Position numbers and translations under genes: made by a program. The notes beneath the pieces are model-generated. The model was given only the letters and a program-made list of their open reading frames with translations. It did not search any database and was not told where the DNA came from. Source: Crateriforma spongiae (GTDB lineage Bacteria > Planctomycetota > Planctomycetia > Pirellulales > Pirellulaceae). From it: DNA of 64,000 nucleotides. Shown piece by piece: positions 10,041 to 19,998 of the stretch (position 1 is its first letter; each line of letters begins with the position of its first letter). Location of the stretch: contig NZ_JAAXMS010000003.1 in the NCBI RefSeq assembly GCF_012290005.1, positions 248,001-312,000 on the forward strand, given 5' to 3'.

Positions 10041-10904
10041 TGCTTTTATCTGTTCCAAGACATCTTTGGTCGCGACCGGATCGATTTCCGGTAGTGGGCT
10101 GTCGTCCCGCGCGAAGAACATCAAGTGTTGCCAAGGAAGTTGGTTGTATTCACGGACCAGCTTCAGCCCGTTGGCGTTGTATTCACGGATGATTTGCCGT
10201 TTGGACATCTTGTGAAGCGGTTTGATTGGAACCGACGGGTCTTCCGCACGATATTCGAACAACGCAACGACGCCTTTGGGCTTCAGGCTTCGCCGAATCG
10301 ACCACAGCATTGATTCGGGATGTGAGAATTCATGATAGACGTCGACCATCAATAGCAAGTCGACTTGCCCGGCCGGAAGTTTGGGATCGTTGATGCGGCC
10401 CAAGATGGGTTGGACGTTATCGACGTCGGCGCGTCGTGAACGAGCGGCCAACTTTTGCAGCATCTGCGGTTGGATGTCGACGGCCAGCACACGTCCGTCG
10501 GGAGCAACATCGCGGGCCATCGGCAAGGTCCAAAAACCGTTGCCGCAACCCAGGTCGCACACCACCATGCCGGGTCGCAATTGAAGTTGGTCGAATCCTT
10601 CGCGGACGCTTTCTTCTTCTTCACGTTCGGGACGGATCAGCCAAGACGCACCACGATGTGACATCGGCTGGGCGACGATGCGATCCAAATAAACCCGGCG
10701 GGCGGATTCTTTGGGCGGGGCATCGGCCGTATCGGATGCGGTTGGTGATTCTGACAACAGTGCGTCTTGTGCGACGCACAAATGGGTGGACGCCGGCATC
10801 AGGAATGCGGTGAACAGCCACGCGGCGACCCAAAGAATGCGCGGCCGGCTATTCTTCCGAAGATGCCAATTCGAAGACCGGCTGGAACGCTTCGTCGAAG
10901 TCAT
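10032..10904 (-). CDS. SAM-dependent methyltransferase with predicted signal peptide
   Basis: The 290-residue product has a class I methyltransferase fold: motif I is [17 protein letters not shown], followed by [11 protein letters not shown] and [15 protein letters not shown]. Before it come a basic N-region and a hydrophobic stretch ([18 protein letters not shown]) ending in an Ala/Gln cleavage-like site, so export or membrane anchoring is predicted. This is odd for an enzyme needing cytoplasmic SAM. The start is uncertain: TTG 10916, ATG 10913 and ATG 10904 are in frame and all overlap the end of the upstream gene by more than 50 bases. ATG 10904 was chosen as nearest to the basic N-region. 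The substrate is unknown. Confidence 0.75.
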   Translation of the reverse strand: MTSTKRSSRSSNWHLRKNSRPRILWVAAWLFTAFLMPASTHLCVAQDALLSESPTASDTADAPPKESARRVYLDRIVAQPMSHRGASWLIRPEREEEESVREGFDQLQLRPGMVVCDLGCGNGFWTLPMARDVAPDGRVLAVDIQPQMLQKLAARSRRADVDNVQPILGRINDPKLPAGQVDLLLMVDVYHEFSHPESMLWSIRRSLKPKGVVALFEYRAEDPSVPIKPLHKMSKRQIIREYNANGLKLVREYNQLPWQHLMFFARDDSPLPEIDPVATKDVLEQIKASR

Positions 10905-11259
10905 ACACGTCATCAAAATCTTCCCGCCGGTCGGTATCGCTTTTCCGCATCTGTTCGATGCGGATCAGATTGTAGACGACTTCGCCAAGATCACTGGTGG
11001 TGTGCACGCCCCAGCTGTTCAAAACGATTTTGGCCAAGTAGCCATATTGTTCCAGCGAGTACAGCCGGCAAGCCTCGCAAAGCTGTTGGCCGGTCAGATG
11101 GCGGACGTCGTCGGCGTCGGTGGGCATGTCGCCGATCCGGATCTGGTCGGCGTGTTCATGGGCGTACTGCAAGGATTCGCGAATGAACTGATAGGCTTCC
11201 AGTTTAAAACGTGGATCGTCCTTTAACAGCTTGCGCATCGCTTGCAGTGGCGAAGTCAT
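10849..11259 (-). CDS. Minf_1886 family conserved protein
   Basis: The 136-residue protein starts LQAMRKLLKDDPRFKLEAY after a short lead and contains the HLTGQQLCEACRLYSLEQYG and LNSWGVHTTSDLGEVVYNLI segments. These match my memory of the Minf_1886 family (TIGR04138-like), confined to Planctomycetes and Verrucomicrobia. It is acidic and has no signal peptide, so it is probably cytoplasmic. It lies between the PSP1/RicT gene and the methyltransferase on one strand and overlaps the latter by 56 bases, suggesting one transcript. Function is unknown. Confidence 0.85.
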   Translation of the reverse strand: MTSPLQAMRKLLKDDPRFKLEAYQFIRESLQYAHEHADQIRIGDMPTDADDVRHLTGQQLCEACRLYSLEQYGYLAKIVLNSWGVHTTSDLGEVVYNLIRIEQMRKSDTDRREDFDDVYDFDEAFQPVFELASSEE

Positions 11260-11361
11260 GATCGTGCGGGATCCGGCGGGTGATTGATGGGCGACGGCGA
11301 TTTACCGTCGGTGGCGACCCACGTTAGCGTTTCTGGCACCGCGGGCGGAGGGGGGAATTCC

Positions 11362-12225
11362 CTATTTTTGCTGAACCGTCAACACGTCGCTGGCGTTGAT
11401 CAGGATACGTCGACGGTCTTCGGTGCTGACCAACAACTGCCCGCTCAGGATTTCCTGGTTCAATACCACCATGGTACCGTCGCGGGTGACCACCTGGCTG
11501 CCGACCGGCGGCAACGCGTCGGCCAGGGATTGATAGGTTTCAAATTCGTAACGCAGACAGCATTTTAGACGCCCACAGCGGCCGGAAATCTTGTTCGGGT
11601 CCAGCGTTGCTTTTTGCAGCTTGGCCATCTTCATCGACACCGGCGGCATCTTCGTCAGATGGTTGGCACAACAGATCGGACGGCCGCAATCGCCATAGTC
11701 GGCCAAGATTTTCGCTTCGTCTCGCACACCGATTTGCCGCATCTCGATCCGCGTTTGAAACTCTTTGGCCAGGTCGCGGACCAGTTGTCGAAAGTCGACG
11801 CGCTGGGGTGCGATGAAGTAGACCACGACACGTTCGCCGCCCAATATTTGTTCGACGTCGACCAATTCCATCTGCAGGTCCAGTGCGTCGACGCAACGTT
11901 GACACGTGGCCATCGCGGCATCGGTCAACGTTTTCAAATAGGCCAGCTGTTTACGGTCGTCGATGTCTTGCAGCCGCAAAATTCGCCCCTGCGTTGATTC
12001 CTGCATTGCCGCGATTGCGACCGGCGTCGCCTGGCACAGCACGGTTCCCGATTCGGTCCCCCGATCGGTTCGCACGATCACATCGTCGCCATATCCGAAC
12101 GTGGTCTTGGCGGTCATCACCCCCAGCGTCCGCATCGTGCCGTATCGCACGACGTATTCCAGCGGCGCGGACGATTCACCGGTTGGTGGATCGTTGGGGG
12201 GCGATGGCGGCGGGGATGTGGGCAT
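11362..12225 (-). CDS. PSP1/RicT-family protein
   Basis: The 287-residue product has a PSP1 C-terminal domain. The N-terminal part (YVVRYGTMRTLGVM) is followed by VVVYFIAPQRVDFRQLVRDL and two cysteine clusters, DYGDCGRPICCANHL and SGRCGRLKCCLRYE. In Bacillus RicT/YaaT the matching cysteines bind an Fe-S cluster in a complex that affects RNase Y and sporulation. The protein is probably cytoplasmic; in planctomycetes a role in RNA processing is only an inference. ATG 12225 was chosen over a longer frame because the upstream 130 residues are Arg/Pro/Trp-rich and look noncoding. Confidence 0.85.
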   Translation of the reverse strand: MPTSPPPSPPNDPPTGESSAPLEYVVRYGTMRTLGVMTAKTTFGYGDDVIVRTDRGTESGTVLCQATPVAIAAMQESTQGRILRLQDIDDRKQLAYLKTLTDAAMATCQRCVDALDLQMELVDVEQILGGERVVVYFIAPQRVDFRQLVRDLAKEFQTRIEMRQIGVRDEAKILADYGDCGRPICCANHLTKMPPVSMKMAKLQKATLDPNKISGRCGRLKCCLRYEFETYQSLADALPPVGSQVVTRDGTMVVLNQEILSGQLLVSTEDRRRILINASDVLTVQQK

Positions 12226-12337
12226 GCGCGGGTAGTGTGGGGCACAGCGGGCGAGTCGGCCGTCGCGGCGAGTCAGCGGCAAAACGGCATCGGTGGGCCG
12301 TTTTGCTGAGGCGGCCAGCGCGTCGGGGCGTTGCGTT

Positions 12338-13555
12338 TTAACGCTTGGCTTCGGCCAATGCCAGTAAAACATAGGCGGTGACCAGTTGTCGGTCGCCCTC
12401 CATCCAGCGTTCGCTTTGGTCGTTGACCCAGGATCCGTCGGCCTGCTGGCTGGATTCCAGTTGGTCGACCAATTCGGCACGCCAGTCATGAGGTTTCCCA
12501 TCGGCGTCGTCCAACACTTCCACGCCGGCCGCCGCCAAGGCTTTGGCAAAGGTGTGGTAGTAGTAGTACAGACCCTGGGCCCCCATGCCAGGGTTGTGAT
12601 CCAACGTGTAGTTGTCACGAATGAAATTCATCGCAGCGATCACACGCGGGTCGTCGCGCGTCAGCCCGGCGTAGATCATGCTTTTTAAGCCTGCGTAGGT
12701 CATCGACCCGTAACTGCGCAGCCCGCCGCCGTCGGTTTCGCCCGCCTTGCTTTGTCCGCCGGCGGCCGGTGTGTAATAGAAACCGCCGTCACCGATCTTG
12801 TCGGCAAATTCGGTGGTGTTGCCTTGGCCGTCCAGGTTTTGCGTCCGTAAAACAAAGGTCAACGCTTTGCGAATGCTCTCGTCATCGGGGCCGTTGTCCA
12901 GTTCCCGCAAAGCTTCGATCAGGAATGCCGTGTTGGACAAATCGGGACGCGAATGGCTGCCGTAACCTGCACCGCCGTACGCCGTGTCGTCCGATTCGGT
13001 GCCTTCGCCCTGGTCCCACTGGATGTCTTTCAAGAAAGCTTCGGCGCGTTGCAGTTGGCTGTTGTATCGATCGCCGATGTTGGGATCTTCGGACGCCTTG
13101 ACCAACGCCATCACCGCTGTGGACGTTTCGTAGTTTCGGTGCAGCGAACCTTTGCGATAGATGCCGCCATCGGGCTGGACCATCTCTTCTAAGTACTTCA
13201 GCGCTTTGCGAACGACCGGATCGTTGGTGCCGGCGGTGCCGCGGTGTTCCAGAATTGCTCGGACAGCCAATGCCGTGACTGCGGCCCCCGTTTCACCGCT
13301 GAACGAACCGTCGTCGGCCTGGCCGCGTGCGCGCAAAAACTCGATGCCACGGTTGGCCATCTGGTCAATTCGCTGCTGCAAATCGGCCGATCGGTCCGGA
13401 GAATCTGCACGCAGCGTCGTCGCCGGCGGAAAAACCGTCACCATGGCGAAAATTGCGGCGACCCGACCCAGACGGTTGCACCAAATCGACGGCGTCTGGC
13501 GACGTGGCGGCTGGGCGATCGAGAGCGTTGCGGAAACGGAATCGGCGTGGGGCAT
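12338..13555 (-). CDS. Secreted prenyltransferase/squalene oxidase repeat protein
   Basis: The 405-residue product has an N-terminal signal-like segment (VAAIFAMVTVFPPATTLRA) and an alpha/alpha-toroid repeat domain. Repeats of the GIEFLRARGQADDGSF and ALTFVLRTQNLDGQGN type, and a final SSQQADGSWVNDQ, match the prenyltransferase/squalene-cyclase repeat superfamily. No DxDD or other cyclase motif was seen, so it is unlikely to be a terpene cyclase. Proteins like this are common in planctomycetes, with unknown, probably extracytoplasmic, roles. It is upstream of the PSP1 gene on the same strand, 112 bases away. Confidence 0.75.
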   Translation of the reverse strand: MPHADSVSATLSIAQPPRRQTPSIWCNRLGRVAAIFAMVTVFPPATTLRADSPDRSADLQQRIDQMANRGIEFLRARGQADDGSFSGETGAAVTALAVRAILEHRGTAGTNDPVVRKALKYLEEMVQPDGGIYRKGSLHRNYETSTAVMALVKASEDPNIGDRYNSQLQRAEAFLKDIQWDQGEGTESDDTAYGGAGYGSHSRPDLSNTAFLIEALRELDNGPDDESIRKALTFVLRTQNLDGQGNTTEFADKIGDGGFYYTPAAGGQSKAGETDGGGLRSYGSMTYAGLKSMIYAGLTRDDPRVIAAMNFIRDNYTLDHNPGMGAQGLYYYYHTFAKALAAAGVEVLDDADGKPHDWRAELVDQLESSQQADGSWVNDQSERWMEGDRQLVTAYVLLALAEAKR

Positions 13556-13813
13556 GAACGAAGGCTCCCGTCTTTCGACAGTGGATAGTTGAAAACGTCA
13601 CAGGCGTTGAAGTTCACGACTGTTTCAAACGTCAAGACCGCTGGGCAAAGTCACGCATTTTAGCGGTTCATCAGTCCACTGTTTAGCAACCCACGTGCCT
13701 TTGGCCGATCGACCACATGAACAGGCGTTGTCCGGTGTCGGTGCAGCCCAACGATTCGGGCTCTGCCGCCATTTCCCAGCTTCTGTGTTCCTCGATTCGG
13801 TCGGGATGCATTC

Positions 13814-14485
13814 ATGTCACCGTCTTCATCGTCCAATCGCACCAGTGATCGTCGGGGCCCACATCGGGCTTCCCAGGCGAACGCTGGGCCAGACGAGGCG
13901 GAACCGGTGAACGCGAACGATGGGCAACGCCCGGGGCCGGTACCGGGGACGCACTGGCGAATCGATGGTCCGCATGCGGTCGATGCATTGCCAGACGGGC
14001 CGGCCGGAAAGTCTGGCGGAAGCGATCAATCGCGACCAGGCGATTTTTCGGATATCGCGCTGTCGGATTGGGGCCTTGGGGACGCCGGCCCGGAACGGAT
14101 CGAGTCGACGCAACGGTCGATCGATGAAGACGTTTGGATTGAAGCCGATGCGTCCGTTGAGGGCGATGGGCCACGCTTGACCGCCGAGGACGCCCTGCGG
14201 TTGCACGCGACCGACTTGGTGACGCGATTGCAGGCATGGGCCGACCGACTGGACGCCCGCGAAGCCGACCTGAACGTACGCCAGGCGGAACTGGATCGTC
14301 GCGAACGGCGTGTCGATTCGATGACCCGCCAGGCCGCGATGGCTGCTGCTGCGACGTCACCGCAATCGACGATCGATTCGCCAGCATTGCCGACGGATCC
14401 GACAGCGGGCGATTCCACCCCTGCTGACGCCGCCGCCGCACGTCGGGTGGCGTTCGCCCTGGGGCACTTTGGCCGGTCGCGTTGA
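13814..14485 (+). CDS. Hypothetical protein with short coiled coil
   Basis: The 223-residue product is not recognised. Its first 120 residues are Asp/Gly/Pro-rich and low in complexity. Residues about 130-170 form an amphipathic, strongly charged helix (LVTRLQAWADRLDAREADL then NVRQAELDRRERR) that looks like a coiled coil. The C-terminus is Ala/Thr/Pro-rich. Codon composition and the clear heptad region favour a real gene. No signal peptide or membrane segment is visible. Confidence 0.65.
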   Translation: MSPSSSSNRTSDRRGPHRASQANAGPDEAEPVNANDGQRPGPVPGTHWRIDGPHAVDALPDGPAGKSGGSDQSRPGDFSDIALSDWGLGDAGPERIESTQRSIDEDVWIEADASVEGDGPRLTAEDALRLHATDLVTRLQAWADRLDAREADLNVRQAELDRRERRVDSMTRQAAMAAAATSPQSTIDSPALPTDPTAGDSTPADAAAARRVAFALGHFGRSR

Positions 14486-14787
14486 CCGGCGACGGTTTGG
14501 ACCGCCGCCATCCGCAGGGGTAGCAGGGGCAATCGGGATCCCATTCGGGGGCAACGTCCGCTAGGACGCCCGGGCAGGTGCGGTAAGGCAAAACATCGCA
14601 CCCGTTGCCACCGTCTCACCCAGCCGCGACAATCTTAGCCGCCCCGTGCCGCCATCGCATCGGTCTGCTTTGGCCGATGATCGCGTCGGCACGCCTTGGG
14701 CCGCCACGCACGTATCGGTGCGAGGTGATCTTTTTGCATTCATCGTTTCTGAAACGTCGACCGCCTCTTTCGGAGTTATTCGCAACC
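14486..14787. other. 302-base intergenic region
   Basis: No supported gene is present. A Cys/Pro-rich open frame on the minus strand (near 14510-14600) lacks an ATG and matches no family I know. The region should contain the promoter of the isomerase gene that starts at 14788; no confident -35/-10 pair was found. Confidence 0.4.
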
Positions 14788-15792
14788 ATGCCTCGCCCCG
14801 TCACTTTATTCACCGGACAGTGGGCCGATTTGCCCATCAGTGAAATGGCCCGCATGACCGCCGATTTCGGATACGACGGAATCGAACTGGCGTGCTGGGG
14901 AGACCACTTCGAGGTCGACAAGGCGTTGGCCGAAGACGACTATTGCGACAAAAAGCGATCGCTGTTGGATGATGCAGGATTGCAGTGTCATGCGATCAGC
15001 GCCCACTTGGTCGGCCAAGCCGTTTTGGACAACATCGACGAGCGACACCAGGCGATTTTGCCCGACTACGTTTGGGGCGATGGCGATCCGGCGGCCGTCA
15101 ACGCGCGTGCGGCGGAAGAATTGGCCAACACCGCGCGGGCGGCACAAAAGTTCGGTGTCGAAGTCGTCAACGGATTCACCGGCAGCAGCATTTGGCACTT
15201 GCTGTACAGCTTTCCGCCGGTCCCGCCGTCGATGATTGACGCCGGGTTTGATCTGTTGGCTGAGCGGTTCAATCCGATCTTGGACGTGTTCGGTGAATGC
15301 GGTGTTCGCTTCGCTTTGGAAGTCCACCCGACCGAAATCGCGTTTGATATCTACACCGCGCAGCGGGCGTTGGAAGCACTGGATCATCGGCCGGAATTCG
15401 GATTCAACTTCGACCCCAGCCACCTGATCTGGCAAGGCGTTGATCCCGTGCAATTCATCCGCACGTTCCCCGATCGCATCTATCACGTGCACATCAAGGA
15501 TGCGTTGGTCACCTTGGACGGACGCAGCGGAATTCTGACCAGCCACCTGAACTTCGGTGATTCACGTCGTGGATGGGATTTCCGCAGCCCGGGCCGAGGC
15601 GGTGTGAATTTCGAAGAAATCATTCGCGCTTTGAACGACATCAATTACCAAGGCCCGCTGTCGATCGAATGGGAAGACAGCGGCATGGAACGGACCTTCG
15701 GCGCCCGCGAAGCCTGCGAATTCACCAAGAAGCTGGACTTTTCGCCGAGCAATCGTGCCTTCGATTCGGCTTTCGACGAAGCCACCGCCTGA
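14788..15792 (+). CDS. Sugar phosphate isomerase/epimerase family protein (AP endonuclease 2-type TIM barrel)
   Basis: The 334-residue product is a xylose isomerase-like TIM barrel. Likely metal ligands are visible in order: Glu in [14 protein letters not shown], Asp/His in [14 protein letters not shown], His in [10 protein letters not shown] and Glu in [13 protein letters not shown]. The family interconverts sugars or inositol derivatives and is abundant in planctomycetes. ATG 14788 ([15 protein letters not shown]) was chosen because family homology starts at once; the frame extends upstream without it. Cytoplasmic location is likely. The substrate is not predictable. Confidence 0.85.
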   Translation: MPRPVTLFTGQWADLPISEMARMTADFGYDGIELACWGDHFEVDKALAEDDYCDKKRSLLDDAGLQCHAISAHLVGQAVLDNIDERHQAILPDYVWGDGDPAAVNARAAEELANTARAAQKFGVEVVNGFTGSSIWHLLYSFPPVPPSMIDAGFDLLAERFNPILDVFGECGVRFALEVHPTEIAFDIYTAQRALEALDHRPEFGFNFDPSHLIWQGVDPVQFIRTFPDRIYHVHIKDALVTLDGRSGILTSHLNFGDSRRGWDFRSPGRGGVNFEEIIRALNDINYQGPLSIEWEDSGMERTFGAREACEFTKKLDFSPSNRAFDSAFDEATA

Positions 15793-15960
15793 TCCGCGAC
15801 GATTTATCTCAGGCGGGTGGACCTGTGCGGGGAATGTTCCCTTTTCACCGGCCTCGCTACGATTGAACGGGTAACGATCGCCGGTGCGATGGCGGACCGC
15901 CACGCACCGCTGATCACGTTTGTGTATGACCCAAACGATCGGGCGACAAAGCAGCGGACC

Positions 15961-16164
15961 ATGATTCATTTGACCGTCAACGGCGAACCCACGACCGTCG
16001 AAAAAGCGATGTCGGTTCGCCAGCTGTTGAACACCGTCGACGTCCCGCCGAACTATCTGGCGGTGGAAGTCAACGAAGAAGTCGTCCCTCGCGAAGACTA
16101 TGACAACCACGTCGTGAACGACGGCGACCGCGTCGAAGTCGTCACGCTGGTGGGAGGTGGATGA
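15961..16164 (+). CDS. thiS: Sulfur carrier protein ThiS
   Basis: This 67-residue ubiquitin-fold protein starts [20 protein letters not shown] and ends [10 protein letters not shown], giving the Gly-Gly terminus that is adenylated and thiocarboxylated. ThiS then donates sulfur for the thiazole ring of thiamine. It overlaps thiG by the ATGATG/TGA arrangement at 16161-16164, so the two are translationally coupled. ATG 15961 was chosen because the 48 upstream residues in frame have no family match. No TPP riboswitch consensus was seen in the 168 bases upstream. Confidence 0.93.
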   Translation: MIHLTVNGEPTTVEKAMSVRQLLNTVDVPPNYLAVEVNEEVVPREDYDNHVVNDGDRVEVVTLVGGG

Positions 16165-17045
16165 TGGCAACTGTGACAACACCCGATGACGTCCGCAATG
16201 ATCCGGATCCCGACGGCGGCCGGCCCTTGGTGGTCGGCAAACACACGCTGGCCAGTCGCTTGATTGTCGGCACCGGTCGTTATGACACCATGGACCAGAT
16301 GCGGGATTCGTTGGCCGCCTCCGGTGCCGATTGTGTGACCGTCGCTGTGCGGCGTGAACGACTGTACGACCGCGAAGGTCGCAATATCTTGGACTTCATC
16401 GACGGGGATCGCTACACGCTGTTACCCAACACGGCGGGATGTTTCAACGCCGCCGATGCGATCCGTGCCGCCAAGCTGGGACGTGAAATCCTCCGCACCC
16501 TGGGCAACCCGGGCGCGGACTGGGTCAAGCTGGAAGTCTTGGGCGACAGCAAGACACTGTTGCCCGATCCGATCGAAACCGTGGCTGCGTGCCGCGAGCT
16601 GGTCGACGATGGTTTCAGCGTGTTGTGCTACACCAGCGATTGTCCGGTGACCGCGTTGAAACTGAAGCAGGCCGGTGCCGCCAGTGTGATGCCCGCCGGC
16701 AGCCCGATCGGAAGCGGCCAAGGTCTGCTGAACATCAACAACTTGCGGATCATCTTGGAATACCTGAAAGACGACGATCCCGATTACCCGGTGATCATCG
16801 ACGCCGGTGTGGGGACCGCCAGCGATGTCAGTGATGCATTTGAATTGGGTGCCGACGGGGTGTTGTTGAACACGGCGATCGCCCACGCCCGCGACCCGAT
16901 TTTAATGGCCTCGGCGATGAAGCACGCCGCGATCGCAGGACGCCAAGCGTTTCTGGCCGGGCGAATCCCGCGCAAGTTGTACGGGACCGCCAGCAGTCCG
17001 ACCGAAGGCGTCATCAGCACACGGCCCTACGGATCCCAGGCCTAA
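16161..17045 (+). CDS. thiG: Thiazole synthase ThiG
   Basis: The 294-residue TIM-barrel enzyme makes thiazole phosphate from DXP, dehydroglycine or glycine-derived imine and ThiS thiocarboxylate. Diagnostic segments are [20 protein letters not shown], the Schiff-base Lys region [15 protein letters not shown], the phosphate-binding [13 protein letters not shown] and [20 protein letters not shown]. It is about 35 residues longer than usual because of an Asp-rich N-terminal lead. ATG 16164 is an alternative start. It is coupled to thiS, but thiE, thiF, thiH and thiO are not in the window. Confidence 0.93.
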   Translation: MMATVTTPDDVRNDPDPDGGRPLVVGKHTLASRLIVGTGRYDTMDQMRDSLAASGADCVTVAVRRERLYDREGRNILDFIDGDRYTLLPNTAGCFNAADAIRAAKLGREILRTLGNPGADWVKLEVLGDSKTLLPDPIETVAACRELVDDGFSVLCYTSDCPVTALKLKQAGAASVMPAGSPIGSGQGLLNINNLRIILEYLKDDDPDYPVIIDAGVGTASDVSDAFELGADGVLLNTAIAHARDPILMASAMKHAAIAGRQAFLAGRIPRKLYGTASSPTEGVISTRPYGSQA

Positions 17046-17231
17046 CCGGTCTCGCTGAAGCTGGTCCCCCCAACCAACAGCCAATTCAACCGGACCCGAT
17101 CAATCCCGGAAGCGTGCTTCGACGATTCTGCGCGCCGTCTATTGATTTGCTGCCGTGGTTTTCTATGCTGCCCAGATTCACATGGACTTGGTCAGCAATA
17201 TTCGACAAACGAGACCGGCAAGTTGATCGTA

Positions 17232-17741
17232 ATGGGATTAACCAAGAAGCGTCGTGAGATGCTTCAAAAGAAGATCGAAGATGACTTCGGGTATCGTCGG
17301 TATCACGATCGTGACATTGAAGTGATTGATCGTGGCGGTTCAAAAGGGTGCGGTGTTTTTGCCGCCCGTCAATTTTTGCCCGGCGAACTGATTTTGGAAG
17401 TCCGCGGGCAACTGCTGAGTCAGAAGGACTATGAAGGTTCCACCTACGTCATGGAATTTGACGACAAGTGGTATTTGGAACCCGGCGTCCCGGCCTGCTA
17501 TGTGAACCATTCTTGCAGCCCGAACACCGAGCTGATGAAGATCACGAAATACACGATGGGATTCGTGGCATTTTGCAACATTGAAGCGGGCACGGAAATC
17601 ACGTTTGACTATCAGTGGGAAGCCGCCGATTGGATTCCACGTTGCAATTGTGGTGCACCCAATTGTCGGGGCTGGGTCGTCGGGGAAACCGAAGTCAAGA
17701 AGATGGAAAAGCTGACGGGCAAACGCAAATCCGGCAAGTGA
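17232..17741 (+). CDS. SET-domain protein-lysine methyltransferase-like protein
   Basis: The 169-residue product is almost only a SET domain. Visible motifs are GGSKGCGVFAARQFLPGE at the start, CYVNHSCSPNTEL (the NHSCxPN pseudoknot motif), ITFDYQWEA and a post-SET-like Cys group CNCGAPNCRGW (CxCxxxxC). The family transfers methyl groups from SAM to protein lysines in eukaryotes and some bacteria; a bacterial substrate is unknown. ATG 17232 was chosen after a TTGATCGTA stretch; the 30-residue upstream extension is unconvincing. It converges on the kinase gene. Confidence 0.85.
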   Translation: MGLTKKRREMLQKKIEDDFGYRRYHDRDIEVIDRGGSKGCGVFAARQFLPGELILEVRGQLLSQKDYEGSTYVMEFDDKWYLEPGVPACYVNHSCSPNTELMKITKYTMGFVAFCNIEAGTEITFDYQWEAADWIPRCNCGAPNCRGWVVGETEVKKMEKLTGKRKSGK

Positions 17742-17763
17742 TCCGGCCGGTTGGTCGGTGGAG

Positions 17764-19836
17764 CTACTCGTTCGATTCGTCTGCAACGGAATCGTCGATG
17801 CCGGGAATTTGCGTGTCTTGGACCTCGGTGTCGGCGTCGATTTGAGTGTCCGCGGCAGCGGTAACCGCATCGGTCGTTTCGATTGACTGTAGTTCTTCTC
17901 GTGCACGCTGGACCACGGGGGCGGCCCAAGGGTCGTTTTCGTGCAAACGGATCAACGCGTTCAGCATGTCTTTGCGTTCCTGTTCGGACCGCTTGTGTCG
18001 GCTGGCATAAATGCGTTGCATCAATTCGTGGATCCGCGGATCGGATGATTCCACCGATTCACCGGCGTCCAGACGCGCCAGTTCATGGCGAACCAGCCGC
18101 GTCATCTGTTGGACCTGATCCGATTGCACGGTATCCGCACCGGCGAACAGGGTCAGCCACAGCGACATTTGTTCGCCCGCTTGTTCCGGTGAATCGGACC
18201 GCAACTGCATCGCGCGAAAGAATGTCTGTTCGTGAGGAGCCAACTGGTCCAGACCGCGATGATTGACTTTGAATTGCAGCCGGTTCATCACCTGTTGCAG
18301 TTCCATTTCCAGTTGCCAAGTGGCGACTTGTTCGCGTCTGGGGTCGTCACCGAAAGTGTTCAAGAAATAGCGGATGCGGGGTTCGACGGACGTCAGCCGA
18401 TTTCCTGATTCGGCACGACTGATTTCATCGAACAATTCATCGGCCGATGGCGTTCGCATCGTGCCGAACAGATAGACGCCGATGCCGATCAAGATGGCGA
18501 TCATGCCGGCCAGGGATAACCCGTGAATCCACGTTGGTTTGTTGGAATCCGGATGCACTTGGCCGTCATCGGATCGCTTGGATGCATCGACGGTTTGGAA
18601 GTGGGTGCGTGATGCATCGTTGTGGGCGGGATCGTCCGAGATCACGCCGTGTTGCTGCGAAACCTCGGTGGCCTGATTCGGCGGAACGTTGACGGTCACA
18701 TTGGCCGACCGGCCTGGATTGGACGAATCCTTTGCCGGTGGAGAACCTTGGTCGTTGGCCTTGGTGCCGATGTCATTTCGTGAACGGCTTTCGCCGGTGC
18801 GGTCTTTGTGGCGTTCGCCCGTGTCGTCACCGCTGATCGACCCCGCTTCACCCGGAGGTTCGATGCTGCCGGTTGCCGTGCCTTCGGGGCTGGTATCGAC
18901 ATCGGCTTTGGCTTGATGTGCCGCCACGAAGTCTTTGGCTTCCGATTCGGTTAGCAACTGCGTCGCCGCGCCGCGTTCATTCCAAGTGGAATCCCGTAGC
19001 ATCCCCGCACGAAGCGCCTTCAACCGGTTGCCCACCTTCAGCGCCGTCGGCGGGCGGTCGTCTGGATCTTTGGCCAGCAATTCATCCACCAAGTCCACCA
19101 AGTCATCGGGCAGGTTGGGATCGAGCGTTTGCAGCGATACCGGCGTTTCGTGCCGCAACGATTCCAGCACCTTCGTCGAACTCTTGTCGGAAAAGGGCGG
19201 GCGTCCCACCAGCATCGCGTAAATCACACTGCCCAACGCGTACAGGTCGGTTCGGATCGTGATGCTGCCGCTGTCGGCTTGTTCGGGGGCCATGTAGTCG
19301 GCGGTCCCCAAGACGGAACCCGCCATGGTTTGTTCGCCAAAACCGAACAGCTTAGCGATCCCAAAATCCACCATCTTGATTTTGTCGTTTCGATCCACCA
19401 GCAAGTTGGCCGGCTTCAAATCTCGATGGATCACGCCGACGTCGTGGGCGTGCTTCAGTGCGCCACAAATCTGGATGGCAAAGTCGACCGCACGGATCCA
19501 AGGCAGACGCTGTTGACGCCGAATGATCGTCCGCAGGGATTCGCCGTCGACCAATTCCATGGCGTAAAACAGCTGTCCCTGTTCTTCGCCGTATCCGATC
19601 AGACGAACAATGTTTTCGTGCCGCAACTGTTTCAACGCTTCGACTTCGGCGGCAAAGCGGCGGCGGAATCGCATTTCATCGGCGACGTGACTGGCGATCA
19701 GCTTGACCGCCACTTTTTCCTTGGTCTGTTCGTGCGTCGCCTCATAGACGGATCCCATGCCGCCGCGGCCGATCAGTTCGCCGACTCGATAAGGCCCTAA
19801 AAATTCCAATGAGCTCATGTCGCTCCGCTTAGGCAT
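17764..19836 (-). CDS. Membrane-anchored Ser/Thr protein kinase (Hanks type)
   Basis: The 690-residue protein has a kinase domain at residues about 15-285: glycine loop IGRGGMGSVYE (22-32), VAVK Lys45, HRDLKPANLL with catalytic Asp139, DFG at 157-159 and APE at 183-185. A Ser/Thr/Asp-rich linker leads to one transmembrane helix (LSLAGMIAILIGIGVYLFG, about 438-458) and then an extracytoplasmic helical region of about 230 residues with no PASTA repeats. The kinase would be cytoplasmic and the C-terminus a possible sensor. ATG 19836 is used; ATG 19818 is also possible and still keeps the whole domain. Confidence 0.9.
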   Translation of the reverse strand: MPKRSDMSSLEFLGPYRVGELIGRGGMGSVYEATHEQTKEKVAVKLIASHVADEMRFRRRFAAEVEALKQLRHENIVRLIGYGEEQGQLFYAMELVDGESLRTIIRRQQRLPWIRAVDFAIQICGALKHAHDVGVIHRDLKPANLLVDRNDKIKMVDFGIAKLFGFGEQTMAGSVLGTADYMAPEQADSGSITIRTDLYALGSVIYAMLVGRPPFSDKSSTKVLESLRHETPVSLQTLDPNLPDDLVDLVDELLAKDPDDRPPTALKVGNRLKALRAGMLRDSTWNERGAATQLLTESEAKDFVAAHQAKADVDTSPEGTATGSIEPPGEAGSISGDDTGERHKDRTGESRSRNDIGTKANDQGSPPAKDSSNPGRSANVTVNVPPNQATEVSQQHGVISDDPAHNDASRTHFQTVDASKRSDDGQVHPDSNKPTWIHGLSLAGMIAILIGIGVYLFGTMRTPSADELFDEISRAESGNRLTSVEPRIRYFLNTFGDDPRREQVATWQLEMELQQVMNRLQFKVNHRGLDQLAPHEQTFFRAMQLRSDSPEQAGEQMSLWLTLFAGADTVQSDQVQQMTRLVRHELARLDAGESVESSDPRIHELMQRIYASRHKRSEQERKDMLNALIRLHENDPWAAPVVQRAREELQSIETTDAVTAAADTQIDADTEVQDTQIPGIDDSVADESNE

Positions 19837-19998
19837 CGTGAAAGAAGACGCGTCATTGTAGACAACGCGTGAATTTGGCGGCATCTCCGTGCGCTTTGTC
19901 CCCGGCCTGGTGATCGATTCAGGGGAAATGAAAGTCTGGGGAAGACCCGCGTGAAACCGGCGAATCCGCGATTGGAACGGGAAAGCCGAATTCCTATC

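Noticed and set aside
14500-14600. Cys/Pro-rich peptide on the minus strand (CPGVLADVAPEWDPDCPCYP)
   Set aside because: Preceded by a stop with no ATG or plausible start, and no family is recognised.
15793-15960. Possible TPP riboswitch before thiS
   Set aside because: The conserved CTGAGA and the downstream helix sequences of the thi-box were not found.
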